DNA from: Celoporthe dispersa
Lineage: Eukaryota > Ascomycota > Sordariomycetes > Diaporthales > Cryphonectriaceae
DNA length: 64,000 nucleotides
Reading direction: 5' to 3'
Assembly (NCBI GenBank): GCA_016584495.1
Contig: WAID01000001.1
Span: 124,001-188,000 of the forward strand
In this document: in pieces, positions 45,909 to 57,286 of the stretch
Layout of the letters: every line of letters starts with the position of its first letter
Numbering within the stretch: the stretch's first letter is position 1
The notes under the pieces: model-generated
The model's input: only the letters and a program-made list of their open reading frames with translations
Told to the model about the DNA's origin: nothing
Databases searched by the model: none
Made by a program: the position numbers and the translations under genes

Positions 45909-47092
45909 TTATTTCCAAGGCTCTGATGATTTCCGTATGAGCGAGTCGGATGGTCGGACCCTCTGGGCCCATTCCCTGAAGGAGATGTCAGCCATGCGTC
46001 GTGAAGAGGGCAGAGGTCCGAGGTGAAGTGATCATGTCATGTTCTCGGGGGAGAGGAAGAGACACTTACGTCCAGCTGCCGTCGTAGACCTTCCGGGTCT
46101 CCGGGCTCCCATAACCTGCCTCGGTGAGGGCCGTCTCGATGACGACGGCGGTGACGCCGGTACCGCAGCTGGAGATGATGGGCTTGTTGGGGTCGACGCC
46201 CTTGTCCTCGAACAGCCTCCTCAGCTGGTCTCTGGGGAGGAAGGCCCTGGTCTGAGGGTCGAGCACCTCGTTGAAGGGGATGTTGATAGAGCCGGGCATG
46301 TGACCGGAGGACAGGCCGGGGCGGGGCTCCGGGTCGGCACCGGTCCAGCGGCCGTGGCTCCTGGCGTCGATGATCTGCACGCCCTCGGCGCCCCTCCTTG
46401 TTGTGGTCGAGGGCGACCTCCCTGACGTCCTCGTAGCTGGCGACCCTGTCGGCGTCCATCTCGGGGATCGGGTAGGGGTGGCACTCGACGTTGTACAGCT
46501 CGCCGCCCTCGGTGGGGAGGCCCTGGTCGACCCAGAGGCGGAAGTTGTTGAGCAGGTGGACCCTGGGGTGCCCAAAGACGCGGAGGGTCCAGGCAACCCT
46601 GGGGGCGCTGAAGATGCCCAGCTCCTTTGTGTCGTAGACGACGACGGTGTCCTCGCGGCGGATACCCAGCTCGCTCATGGCGGCGGCGAAGGTCTTGGGG
46701 CCGGGGAGCATGTGGGGGTAGTCGGAGTGCTTGTCGATGGCCTTGTCGAGGTCGAAGAAGCGGGCCTTGGGGACGCGCTGCTGGCGGAAGACCTGGATGC
46801 CGGTGCGGCCCTCGGGGTCGTTTGGCATAAACCACGCCGCGCAGAGCGGAATGACGCGGGGGTCGGTGCTGATGGGGGAGGGCGGGTTCTTCTTGAGGGC
46901 CTCGCTCAGCTCGGCCGGGGTGACGAGGTAGCTGGAGGAGAAGGCACGCGAGGGGAGGAAGGCCGCGAGGCAGGAGGAGGCGGGCGAGGACAGCGGCGTG
47001 GCGGCCCGTGGCCGTCGAGCGTGAGATCGAGACAGGCCTAGAGCTGCGGCCCTGGCGGCACCGACCGGCCGGAGGATGGCCGTGGTGGCCAT
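45909..47092 (-). CDS. Mitochondrial 3-mercaptopyruvate/thiosulfate sulfurtransferase (double rhodanese)
   Basis: About 362 aa in two exons (47092-46070, 45975-45909). An Arg/Ala/Ser-rich mitochondrial presequence covers about residues 1-52 (SCLAAFLPSRAFSS). The first rhodanese domain follows (VIPLCAAWFMPND, KARFFDLDKAIDKHSDYPHMLP, VVVYDTKELGIFSAPRVAWTLRVFGH). The second has VQIIDARSHGRWTG, SGHMPGSINIPF, the active-site loop SSCGTGVTA, and ends VYDGSWTEWAQ. The CG[ST]GV[TA] loop favours mercaptopyruvate over thiosulfate. The frame slips between LDHNKEG and GAEGVQ at a C4 run (46391-46394 on the plus strand). Removing one base gives 363 codons. As this is a metabolic gene with intact motifs on both sides, sequence error is likely. 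It is divergent from APC11. Confidence 0.88.
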
Positions 47093-48025
47093 GCTGGGGA
47101 TTGCCAGATCAGCTCGATGGGGAGTTCGGAAGCAGATGAGCCTCTCAGGTCTTGTGTGAAAAGGTATGGCCGCGACCTGGAATGGTGGGTCGAGGAGAGA
47201 AAAGACGGTCGAGGCGGAGGAAGAAGCGTGTGTGGTCGAGATGATGTCGTGATTAGCTTGCTGGGGAAGGTTTCGGCTGGTGGTTGGTATGGGGGTGGGA
47301 TTTTTAGTTCGGATACAAGCCTGATAAGGCCCAGGGAATTAAAAAAAAAAAAAAGATAGAATGGAAGAGAGAAAGAGAAGAGGATCGGAGATAAACCTTG
47401 TCCACCCTCTCGCCCTGCCACTCTACACTCAATTGTCTGTAGAGGCTCCCGAGGTTCCTTTCTTTTTTTTTTTCTTTCTCTTTTTCTTCTTTTCTTCTTC
47501 TCTCATTTAACAGTCGTCTCCGCAGGATATCAGACGAGAACTTTTTGAGAGCCACTGAGGAAAAAGAGAAAGAGAGACAAAGCGGGGTATGGATGGTTGT
47601 ACTGCTTCTCGGGTGGGCAGCTGAACCAGCCTGGGATGGCCTGTGCTTGCCTGAGCTACCGGGCTGCCAAGCTATGTACCATGTACTAGCTACATAGTAG
47701 TAGTGCCATGTACCATCTGCAGGCCGTTAGCGGGGGATCCGTACCTCCGATCAGTGACGTTTGCAGGGCTGTTTCAGCGGGCTAGAGCTAGTGGCCACCT
47801 GCACCTGCCCTGAAGCCCTGGAGCTTGGAGCTTGGAGCTTGGACCAGGTGCTATCCTACAGTGTACGTACAGTTGGCCTGCAGCCTGCAGGTCAACCGAC
47901 CAACCAACCAGCCAACTGAGCACGGTAAACCTCCGACGTCTCTCTCATGTGATATCTGCGCTCTCTCTCTCTCTCTCTCTCTCTACACACAGCCCCCATA
48001 CAACCTTTCTCCTTGGCCTGCCGTC
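47093..48025. other. Divergent promoter region (sulfurtransferase / APC11)
   Basis: Contains an A run near 47340-47353, T- and CT-rich tracts, a GTAC/CTACATAG palindromic patch at about 47671-47716, and a (CT)12 repeat at 47961-47984 in the probable APC11 5' leader. Confidence 0.5.
47961..47984. repeat. (CT)12 microsatellite upstream of APC11
   Basis: Twenty-four bases of CT, ending about 40 bases before the APC11 ATG. Pyrimidine tracts of this kind are common in fungal core promoters and 5' leaders. Confidence 0.85.
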
Positions 48026-48484
48026 ATGAAGGTCAAGATCAAGAAGTGGGCTGCCGTCGCGACGTGGCGATGGGACATTCCGGACGACGACGTGTGTGGG
48101 ATCTGCCAGATCCACTTTGACGGCTGTTGTCCCTCGTGCCGGTTTCCAGGAGACGACTGTGCCCTATGTGAGGACCGGCCCTTTCCCTTCCGCCCCCTTC
48201 TTCCTGGCGGCCCTGCTGCTACATACGCACGTCTGACTGACTGACACCCCATCGCGCAGTGTCTGGAAAGTGTGGCCACAACTTCCACCAGCACTGCATC
48301 GTCCAGTGGATCAAGCAGGACTCCGCGAGGGGCCAGTGTCCCATGTGTCGCCAGAGTATGACACCTCCCCTGTTGGCGTCCTCGTCCTCATGCTACCCAC
48401 CTTGCCTCCGTCACTGACACGACCGGCCCTCCAGAGTTCGAGTGGCTTCGTCCCGCCCCGCCCGAGCACACCCCGCCGCGTTAG
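48026..48484 (+). CDS. APC11: Anaphase-promoting complex subunit 11 (RING-H2)
   Basis: 95 aa in three exons (48026-48167, 48260-48355, 48435-48484). The N-terminus KVKIKKWAAVATWRWDIPDDDVCGIC is almost diagnostic for APC11. The extended RING-H2 follows: CGICQIHFDGCCPSC, PGDDCAL, then after intron 1 SGKCGHNFHQHCIVQWI and CPMCRQ, then after intron 2 KFEW. All zinc ligands are present. APC11 is the catalytic RING subunit of the anaphase-promoting complex and recruits the E2 for mitotic ubiquitination in the nucleus. The C-terminus (LRPAPPEHTPPR) is slightly longer and more Pro-rich than typical. Length is normal for the family. Confidence 0.96.
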
Positions 48485-49518
48485 GGACACGGTACTGTGC
48501 CTCGAGTATCCCTGTCTACCAACCGCGAGGGGCGATGATCGAGATCCCTCAGGATATGCAACAACAGTCTCTAGGAGAAGCATTGTGCTCGACAAAACAC
48601 GGGCGGTGTGGGTGTAATGTAGGCGTTGCGGCGTTGGGGGGGTTCTCTGGATCCTGCTGAGCCAACAGCGGTATGGACTGTCCTGGACTCGTCGGATCTC
48701 ACACCTGTAGCTCTAGACACGAATAATAGACGAGCGTGTCTATTGTTCAGGCAAGAGACTGCACATGAATTGGATGTACAGCCTGCACGCCATCGTCGCG
48801 CTGTACATTTGTATATCAAGAAATGTGTACATGGTACCTATGCAATCTTGAAACCACAATCACATGCCAACCTCAAGAGACCACCCACCCCCCCTGGCTG
48901 GCACCGCAGACCGATAAGATAAATAATAAAAAGAAGAGAAGGCCCTCTCACTGGCGCGTCACTATTTACTCGGTACGTACTTCGTAGGTACCTGCCATGG
49001 CTGCATGGCAATACCGTAGTATTTAGTACTATGCTAGTACCCCCCGACCCCTGACCCCAACGGCTTAGCTGTGTGACACGTCCGCGTTAATTGACTACTG
49101 CGCCCGCACCTATCGTCCTTTCACTCACGCTACTATGTACATACTTTACACCCTGCAGCCTTGTTGTCCTCCTCCTCCACCTGGCCAGTCCCTCTTCTGG
49201 GCTGGTCCTCTTTTTTTCCTTTCTCTTTCTTGTGCTTACTTTCTTTTTTTTAACCTCTCGTCCGTCCCCTTCCTCTGACCTCCCTCCTCTTTCCATCTCC
49301 TCGAGAGGCCTCTTCCGGGGAGATCCCAACATGCCCGCGCGAGCACTTCTTCCCCAGCAGCCACCACCACCATCACCACCACCCTCCGTCGTCATCACCA
49401 CCGCCGCCATCACCACCGCCGCCATCACCACCTCTGCCATCACCGCCACACCACCGCTATCCCTGCCATCGTCACCAGCACCATCCTCACACCCCATCTG
49501 TCCCCACTACCAGCCATC
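48485..49518. other. Intergenic, CT-rich leader and 15-base repeats
   Basis: No supported gene. The right part is pyrimidine-rich, with CACCACCGCCGCCAT-type tandem repeats near 49394-49435. It likely forms the promoter and 5' leader of the next gene. A 143-aa open frame over it is low complexity and ends at the next start. Confidence 0.45.
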
Positions 49519-49980
49519 ATGACCAGTCCAGACCCTAGTCCCGAGCGACCTCCTCCGCCCGGCACGCAGCCTCCCCCTCCCGGCTGGCCTCGAGGCCGCT
49601 CAGGACATCAGCCTCGAGCAGCAGCAGCAGGTCCTAGACCAGGCGCTCGATGAGCAGCAGCAGCAGCAGCCAGGTCCACCTCTGCCGCCCCCCTTCCAGC
49701 CTCTCTTCACCCTCGTCACCGACAGCATCACCCGTGCAGCCTACCACCCTCGTGTGCACTACATCTTCTCCGACGACGACCCGCAGCTCCTGACCGACGC
49801 CCTAGCAGACCACGGCTACCGGCAGAATGCCCTGGACGCTCCGCCCTCCGAGCTCGAGCCCAGCCCCAGCGCCTCTGGCGGCAGCGGCAGCAGCAGCAGG
49901 CCGTCGCTGTTCCACCCACCTCCGCCGCCGCCCTCGTCCGCCGAGCGCGCGATCATCCTCGACCTCGTACCGAAGAAGTC

Positions 49981-50016
<36 letters not shown>

Positions 50017-50716
50017 AGCTCCTCCTGCCCATCACGACGACCCGACATCGTCCTCGGCGGCCGCTGGCTACGAGGTGGCATGGGCCTCCTCCCTCAGCAC
50101 AGACTGGGCCGTCGTGTCCACAAGGGTCAGCCCCATGGCCGACGATGCAGCAGCCGCGCCGCCCGAGGACGAGGCGCACCCTTCCGAGTCGTACGAAGGC
50201 GCACAGCAGAGGCTGATGATGCTGCGCATCGAGGGCGTGGACATTGCCGGCCCTGCCTTCCCGCCGCCGACCACGACCCGCACCCGCAAGTCGTCTACGT
50301 CTACGCCTGCCGCCGCCGCCGCAAGGAAGCCTTCACCTGAGGAGCGGGATCTACACATGTCTGGCGGCGGCGCGAAGCAGGCCCCTTCACCTGCCGGCAT
50401 CGACCTGCAGGGCCACGAGGACTACGGCGCCATCGTCGAAGAGTTCGACAAGAGGATGGCCGTGCTGCGGAAGGTGGTCGACGCCGGCATGGAGAGGGAG
50501 CAGAAGATGGCGGCAGCGGTGGAGGTCGTGGAGGCGGAAGAAGAGGACGCTGGTCATCACGACACCGGAGGGGTCGGCACGCACGACTGGGCTGGCGAGG
50601 AAGACCAGGGCGGCCAGAGACAAGAGGAAGAACTAGGGCCAGGAGGGACTGCGCACTCTCCTGCACAGCATCCTGCCTCAAGCAGGGCATACGGGTCCGG
50701 CGGTGCAGCCGAGTGA
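49519..50716 (+). CDS. Conserved-looking fungal protein, low complexity, unknown function
   Basis: About 398 aa if one extra base near the start is discounted. The ATG at 49519 opens MTSPD, but the long frame is the next one: SDLLRPARSLPLPAGLEAAQDISLEQQQQVLDQALDE, FQPLFTLVTDSITRAAYHPRVHYIFSDDDPQLLTDAL, and onwards. Both frames are open between 49522 and 49653, so the slip (perhaps at CCC, 49533-49535) cannot be placed exactly. A poly-Thr run from an ACG repeat (about 49983-50017), Pro/Ser-rich linkers and Glu-rich ends surround two ordered blocks: HYIFSDDDP and GHEDYGAIVEEFDKRMAVLRKVVDAG. There are no catalytic motifs and no signal peptide. The nuclear or cytosolic role is unknown. Confidence 0.65.
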
Positions 50717-51751
50717 GATCCAAAGACCTATGGCGTGATGCTGCTTCCTGCATGAATACCACAGCCTCGTCCCAGTCGAGGTCTATGCCTTTTCTCCTTC
50801 TTCCCCTTTCTTTTCCTCTGCTCTGGCGTTCCTGGCGTTTTATCAGCAGCCTTCCGTAGCGGCACTACCTGAATGACGACTGGGCGGATCATTTGAGTAG
50901 GCTGTTTTGTTGCATTGCTCACATAGTCTGATTGATGTAGGAAGAAGAGGCTTTCTGTTCTGTTCTGTATGGAGCCGCTGCTCGACCCTCAGCACAGCTG
51001 GCATGGACCGAGAAGAGACAAAGACCTCACCAGACAGCGCTACAGAGACAGGATCAACGGGTACAGTTACAACTATGCCCTATGAATGGATGGGTGGATA
51101 GAGCCTAATCTTTAGATCACTGCCTACATCTGGCGAAAAGGTTGCCACTGGCCCGGCAACCCAGGAAAGCTACTCTCTCCAGCCTGTAGGCATGCCTGCT
51201 GGAAGATGGATTCTATGAAAATGAATGAATGATGAGGTATGAGAAAAGGGTCAATTAAACGCCAGTAATGTAATCTGTGAGGGAACTGCCCTCCACAGGG
51301 GGGGGGAGGTTGTACTCTCATCATGAGGAGCCTCCAACGATATATATATGCATATACATAAGGACAGACCAAGGTATTTCGCAACTCTGCTCTCGAGACG
51401 GTAGCGACAGCATCCGGGGGGCCGGGGCCCGTGGGGAGAGACGGTTGCATAATATCCCACGAAACCCGGCCAGAGAACGGCGTCAAGCCGACTCTCCTTG
51501 CGCACACTTCACACGACTGCGCCATCTCAACACACCCACCGCTCCTCTCTCAATCCGACCTGCGTTGCGCCACGCATGTGCAACATGTAACAAGCCCGCC
51601 AATCCGAAATATCACCGCAACGCCCCTGACCACGGCGGTGAGGCCGGCATGCTGTTCCAGAAACCCAGGATTTGGTTCCTGCGCAAGCAAATTGGCGTGG
51701 ATGCATACAGTGGTAGTATGCTCTCACGCTGTCCTGTGATATCTCGCCACT
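50717..51751. other. Intergenic between convergent genes
   Basis: 3' regions of the gene at 49519 and the syntaxin gene. No gene is seen. Confidence 0.45.
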
Positions 51752-53448
51752 TTAATTAGGGACATCGTATCCCAAAGCCACGGGCAGGGTTGCAGTCTTC
51801 GCCGCTGCCCCGGTATTCTCAAAAGCCTGGGCGGGGATCACGTAGCGCCCAGCGATCGTCCTAGCCCTCTCGATTGACGCAAAGGACAGATCCAAGGCGC
51901 GCTTGTTGTTGTTGCTGCTGCTCTTGCTAGCTCCAGGCCCGGCAACGAAGTACCAAATGACGATGGCAGCGACGATAATGACGATGATAAGGACTATTGC
52001 GAAATGCAGTCGTTAGCCATAGGATTTGAGAGAGAGAGAAGAAAAAGAGCGAAAAAAAAAAAAAGGGGGGGGGGAGCGAGAACGAAAGATCGTCCATGGA
52101 GTAGCAACATACCGACGATACCACAGCAGATCCACTTCTTCCTGCGGGTCTTCCTGGCAGTGTCGACGGCGACGTCGAGCTGCACGTTGGCCTCCTTCAG
52201 GTCCTCCTGGGTCTTCTCGACGTGCTCGTCGATCTGCTGCACCATGGGCTCCTGCTGGATGATCAGTGTGTCGAGGTCCTGGATGAGCTGCACCAGCTCG
52301 GTCATCTGCTGCTCGATCTTGAGCAGCTCCTGGTGTCGGTTCTGCACCTCGTTCAGCACGGCGCGGGCCTGGCCCTGGCGGTTGCTCTGCATCATGGCCT
52401 GCTGGAAGACCTGCTGGCCGCCCGCCGACATGTCCTCGACGGCGGCACGGACCTCGTTGGCGTCGGCGTCCGGTCGCACGATACGGTACTGTCGCTCCAT
52501 CTGGCCCTGCATCTTGCGGCGGAAGTCGGCCTCGACCTGCTGGTACTGCTGGATCGTATCCTTGAGGGCACGGTCGACGCGATCGACCTGGCCCTTGTAG
52601 GTCTGTGCCTCCCTGTTGCTCTTCAGCTCGCGCACGCGCTGGACGAGGCTCCTGTAGTCGGACATGGTGGTGGCGGAGAGGTCGTCGACCTGGCGCGATG
52701 TGCCGGAGCTCGAGTCGGTCTCGTTGAGGGAGCGGTCCTGGAGCATCCGCAGCTGCTGGAGGTTCTGCTTGATCCTCTCCAGGCCCTTGTTGATATCGCT
52801 GATCTCGTTCAGGACGTTGAGGGGGCTGCCTCCAGGGGGAGGCAGCGCCCTGCGCCAACGAGGCCATCTCGACACTGTCACCTGGCGGGTTTTACCACTG
52901 TCAGCACGGTCTGTGCACGCTGCGGAACACGAGGCCCGAGAGGCAGAGAGGGGTTCAGAGGGAACTCACTGTATCCTCCGCCGTAGCCGTAGTTCTGTTG
53001 TGGTGCTCCGTACCCGCCTGCCGGAGCATTTTGCTGGGCGTAAGGGTTGGGCTGTCCTCCGTATCTAGAAAAGGAGCGGTATAGTCAGTAATGACAAGGT
53101 TGCATCAATGTGGGATCTCTGTCCGTGCGTAGCAGTGCCGCAAGGTGGCAATCGTCATCCTCGGGGTTTCGACATGGCTTGTAGGAGAACTGACCCGTAC
53201 TGTTTGATTGATGATGTCAGCCAGACTGGACTATAAACCTCTGGTATGTAGCACATTGAGCGCTCGGAGGAAGAGTAAAGGGGTAGGAAGGGGGGTGGCG
53301 AGAATCAAGAAAGCAGGACTCGACCAGACCAGGTCAGGCCAGGCCAGGCCAGGGTGAAGTGTCGAACGCATGCAATTGGGACAAGCGATGGTATCCACAG
53401 ACGCGAAACGGAATTGAGGCACTGGGAGATAAAAAGACGTACACTCAT
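51752..53448 (-). CDS. SSO1: Plasma-membrane t-SNARE (Sso1/2 syntaxin)
   Basis: About 371 aa in five exons: 53448-53443 (ATGAGT only), 53199-53195 (5 bases), 53064-52970, 52881-52113 and 51993-51752. The N-terminus is Tyr/Gly/Gln-rich (YGYGGQPNPYAQQNAPAGGYG). Then come VEMASLAQ, the Habc bundle (INKGLERIKQNLQQLRMLQDRSLNE...), the SNARE helix (HQELLKIEQQMTELVQLIQDLDTLIIQQEPMVQQI) and a membrane anchor (WICCGIVVLIIVIIVAAIVIWYF). Sso proteins pair with Sec9 and Snc on the plasma membrane to fuse secretory vesicles. Two oddities stand out. One extra base in a G5 run (52835-52839, plus strand) breaks the frame after GAAS. A tail of about 55 aa follows the anchor and would face outside. Correcting the run gives 372 codons. 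Confidence 0.9.
53195..53199 (-). other. SSO1: Candidate 5-base microexon of the syntaxin gene
   Basis: Sequence TACGG on the minus strand, preceded by CAAACAG and followed by GTCAGT. It is the only join I found that links the 6-base first exon (ATG AGT, followed by GTACGT) in frame to the third exon. The result is MSYGYGGQPN, the kind of start expected for fungal Sso proteins. Confidence 0.6.
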
Positions 53449-56212
53449 GGTGAATAATTAGGCGATTCTGCAGGTGCTGTTCCTCGCGATGGCGATTGAG
53501 GGTTGGTCTCGAGAGATCGAGGTGGAAAAAGGAACAGGAGAAAGTCGGCCGCGTCTGTCTGTAGGAGGACCTTTTTAAGGCGGTTGGCAGGATTCGAAGG
53601 GCGCCGGGAAGGGCAACGTGCCAGGCCGGCTGATGATGATAATGATGATGATGATGCAGATGCACGCAGGTTTAGTGCTGTGCTGTGCCGTGTCGTCGTG
53701 CCGTCGTACTGAGGCAGCCTTCGAGGTTCGTTCGACGTTGTGTGTAGGCTGGAGCAGGTCGATCTTCCCTCGTCAGCGGGAAGGGGCTTGGGAAAGTTCT
53801 TCGACGGCAGGAAAAGGAAAAGGTAGATGGAGGGACGGACAAGAAAATGGTGGTAGTTGGAGGAGGAGGAAAAGTGTCTGGAGAGAAGAAAAGAAAAGGA
53901 GAATTATTGGTGTACAGGAATCGCAGCTGGGATTAGGGACGTATTCTGCGGTCAGGTCGAGCCAGGGTGGTAGACCCCAGGGCAAGCAGGGCCCTGCCTC
54001 CAAGGATGCGGCGCGGCTGGGCTGGGTGCCAGAGTTGGGACTTGGTACGACCACAGCAATTGGCTGCAGCGACCTACGAGTGAGAGCGGTAGGATCAATC
54101 CGACGAGTGGCTTAGGTGTTGGGCCCCCCCCCCCTAGCAAGGCCCTACAGAAGGGTGCTATCAGGTCGGGTCGGGTCAGGTCAAATAAGGATAAGGCCAG
54201 GCCCCATGGGTTCAGCTGGTACTGTTCTAGCACGCCTGCACGGGAGCCTGTTCCTGCTGTTGTACCTGAGCCAGCGGGCAGCCCCAACAGCCGTTTGGCC
54301 TAACACGGGCCCTAGCGTTCAGGGTACTTGGTGGCGCTGGTGGGTAACAGGTGGGTGGTCCCTCTCTCTCCCCCCCCTGGCTGTGTCTGAACCCAGTCAG
54401 TGAGTCCCCCCCCTCTCCCCCCTTCAGAACCTCGCCAGACACACTACTGTGGCACGCAGGACAGCCGCTGCAGGGTCGGGTACCCACCTCTGATACCTCG
54501 ACTGTCGGGATTCCCATTAGACAATCTTGAACAAGATTTGGAAGCGAAATTCGGGAGATGATGGCAATTTTGCTATACTAGCCTTTTTTCTTTCTTTTTT
54601 TTCTCTTCTTTTTGTCCTCGGTAGGCTCATCTCAGCCTTTTGACAAGCCTGCTCACCAGTCATAACTTTAAACCAGGAAAAAAAAAAAAAAAAAGACAGC
54701 ACAGACGGTGCTCATGCTGTGTGGCATTCGTATCTTACATCCATGAATGGAGTAAGAGACCCTCGGTCTCAGGTGGCAGGGCCCAGGGCACTGGTGTGTG
54801 TCTGTATGCGTCGCACCTTTCGACCCAGTTTCACATTTCACGATCATCAACTTCAGACGTCTCCAGCCTCGACCTGATTTCATGTGCATGCTATGGTACA
54901 TACAAACACGAACAGAGGAGAGACCTCCACACCGATCCCCACCGCCGCAGTGATATATATCTCTCTCTCCCTCTTTTCTCTCCCGCTCCACCTCTGGGTC
55001 AGCCGCAGATCTGCTGCTGCCCGGGCACCACGTTCATCACGAGCCATATCATATGCCTTGTTGGTAGGCGAGATGACATGCGATCCATTCCGGGCTCTCA
55101 GAGCCGGTGGCTAAAGTATTCAATTCAAAGCACTCGGACCCTCCTGCTGACAACCCTTGAGCCCGCCCACCCCGTGGTTTCTGATGCGAATCGCGCGTGG
55201 TTCGTCTCGAGACCACATGTTCATACCCTTTTTTTTTTTTTGCTTTTTTTTCTTCTCCGATTTGGTTACATGTCTGAGATCGTCCTGATCCCGTCTGGTT
55301 CTCCTCGGCTGCATCGGACCATGGTCCCAGGGTACTAAACTACCATAGTTACACATTACATACCGATTTCATGGTACAACGGTAGAACCTTGGTATGCAA
55401 GCAAAAAAAAAAAAAAAGAAGAAAAAAATCTGAGACGCTATCAACCCGCTCACTGTAGCACCATTGCCATCATCTGCCAAGCCCCCTTCCCACCCGCTGC
55501 ACACCCTCACCGCTGGCTGGGTCCAACGGCACCTATCCGGTAATAGTGGGCAGGCATGTGTTTCTCCTTTGCCGCTCGCTATTTATAGAAAGCCGAGGGT
55601 CCTCTCTCTCTCTCTCTCTCTCTCTCCTCGACCCGCACTACGGATCAGCTCTCCCCGCGCCATACCTTTTATCCACTCACAAACGTCTCGTGTATTCAGC
55701 ATTGGGAGGCGAGTAGGCAGCCCTTCTTCACATTGGCCAGACGTGTATCGAGCGAGACCTACTATGGTCATTATTACAATAATAAGTGCAGTTGACCCTA
55801 TGGTCACATGCATACATAGACAGACAGGTCGATGCTCGTCTGCAGAATCTATGCCGTCAGCTCATGAGATAACGTTATCATGTTGCATGGACTATCATGT
55901 GTGTAAGAAGTGTCGATGTCCGGTCAGTCAGTCGGTCGTCTCAGGTGTGGAAGACGGCCCGGACCCTGGAGGTGACCGGTGACCAGTGGCCTGTTCTGCA
56001 AGTCGCCTGCTTGGTCTATGTCTAGCTTATAAGCCGGTGGCGTTCACTCATACAGACACACCTGGCTCGGAGGCTGCGGGCTAGAACGACAAGATCTTTG
56101 TTCTTCCTCGAGACCATCAAATGAGCCCTCAACTCCCTGCTTACAACTGATGCCGCTCAAAACGCCATCGCAAGAATCATCATGCCGGGCAAGCCTTTCC
56201 CTCTCTGGGGCT
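53449..56212. other. Long intergenic region
   Basis: About 2.8 kb without a supportable gene. It holds GGTC/GGCC short-period repeats (about 54168-54183), A- and T-runs (54678-54695, 55230-55250, 55402-55416) and a CT repeat at 55601-55626. Open frames of up to 232 aa cross these low-complexity tracts and have no domains. Confidence 0.45.
55601..55626. repeat. (CT)13 microsatellite
   Basis: Twenty-six bases of alternating C and T in the long intergenic region. It is not close to a supported start codon. Confidence 0.8.
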
Positions 56213-57286
56213 TCAGATGACAGCATAGGCCGCTGCGTAGCTCACGCTCGAATCACCCACGCTTTCGACGAGGCTGCTTCGCTCATACCGCACAAATGTG
56301 AACTTGCCCTTGTCCTCGGTGACCGCGCCGCCCGCCGCCACCTCGAGCCCCGCCATGGTCACCCCGATGGGATGTCGACCGCAGACGGTGTTCTGGGTCT
56401 GGGACAGGTTGTTGACGAACTTGTCATGCTCTCCGGAGGCCACCGCATCCATGGCCAGCTGGTCCAGGATCTTGATGCCCTCGTGGATGGGCGTCTCCGT
56501 GCGCGCATCCCTCCTGGACAGAGACCTGAGCTCGCCCATCCGGTCTGCACCGGGAACGTACTTGGTGTAGTTGAAGCGCGAGCCCCAGTGGCAGAAATCG
56601 GACGACACCACGAAGGCGTTCTCGGGGTCCCGGAGGTAGGGGGCCAGCACCGCGCCAAACTCCTTCTCCTTGGCCCCGTTGTTGTCACCGATGAGAATCG
56701 GCACGATGCTCGGCCATGCAGCGCCCTGCTTCCCATGGGTCTGTTCCAGCCTCTTCCATATATAAGGGAGATGCATCTCGAGCGAGTGCTCATCCTCGTC
56801 GCTCTGAGGCGGGATGTGTGAGAATTTCCCCGTGCCGTGCAGGGCCCGGATGGTCTCTTGGTCGACGTGCAGGTTCCCAAAGGGAGTCTCGTAGGCGGTA
56901 AAGGTGGTCAGCGCGCTGCCTTTGAGGTAGTAGGTGTGTGAGGGGCCCAGCACAAAGATGCGCTTCGCAGAGCTGAGGTCGAGCGACTTGTAGGCCCACG
57001 CAGCACAGGGACCAGAGTACGAGTAGCCAGCATGCCTAGAACGAGGCAGGCCGCCAGTGTCAGCCGGTATCGTACCTTAAGCAGGGCCAGGCTAGGTGAG
57101 AGGGGGGACGGGGTCAGGAATGTACGGTGCGATGATGACCCTGGCTTTTGGGATGGGCATTTCGCTCCCATCTGTGGCCGTAGGCACCCTGTCCAGGTAC
57201 TCGTCGAGCTGGCGTGAGAGGACGTCTTCCCTCCGCTCGTACCAACTGCCCGCGTGGGTTGCCTCGCGCGTTGATGACTGCGACAT
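56213..57286 (-). CDS. MEMO1 family protein
   Basis: 327 aa in two exons (57286-57126, 57035-56213). Splicing out 57036-57125 joins VIIAP to HAGYSYSGPCAAWAY, the MEMO hallmark. The other conserved metal-site blocks are GPSHTYYLKG and SSDFCHWGSRF, giving the His, His, Cys set of the family. The N-terminus (REATHAGSWYERREDVLSRQLDEYL) and the downstream HSLEMHLPYIW, VPILIGD and HEGIKILDQ blocks also match. MEMO proteins resemble class III extradiol dioxygenases and bind copper or iron. In yeast the homologue is linked to invasive growth, and in animals to cell motility signalling. Length is normal for the family. Confidence 0.95.

Noticed and set aside
49091..49522. Open frame of 143 aa with Pro/Thr repeats
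   Set aside because: It is made of pyrimidine-rich leader and 15-base repeats and ends right at the next gene's start codon.
54640..55338. Open frame of 232 aa on the plus strand
   Set aside because: It reads through A and T runs, with no domain on either side.
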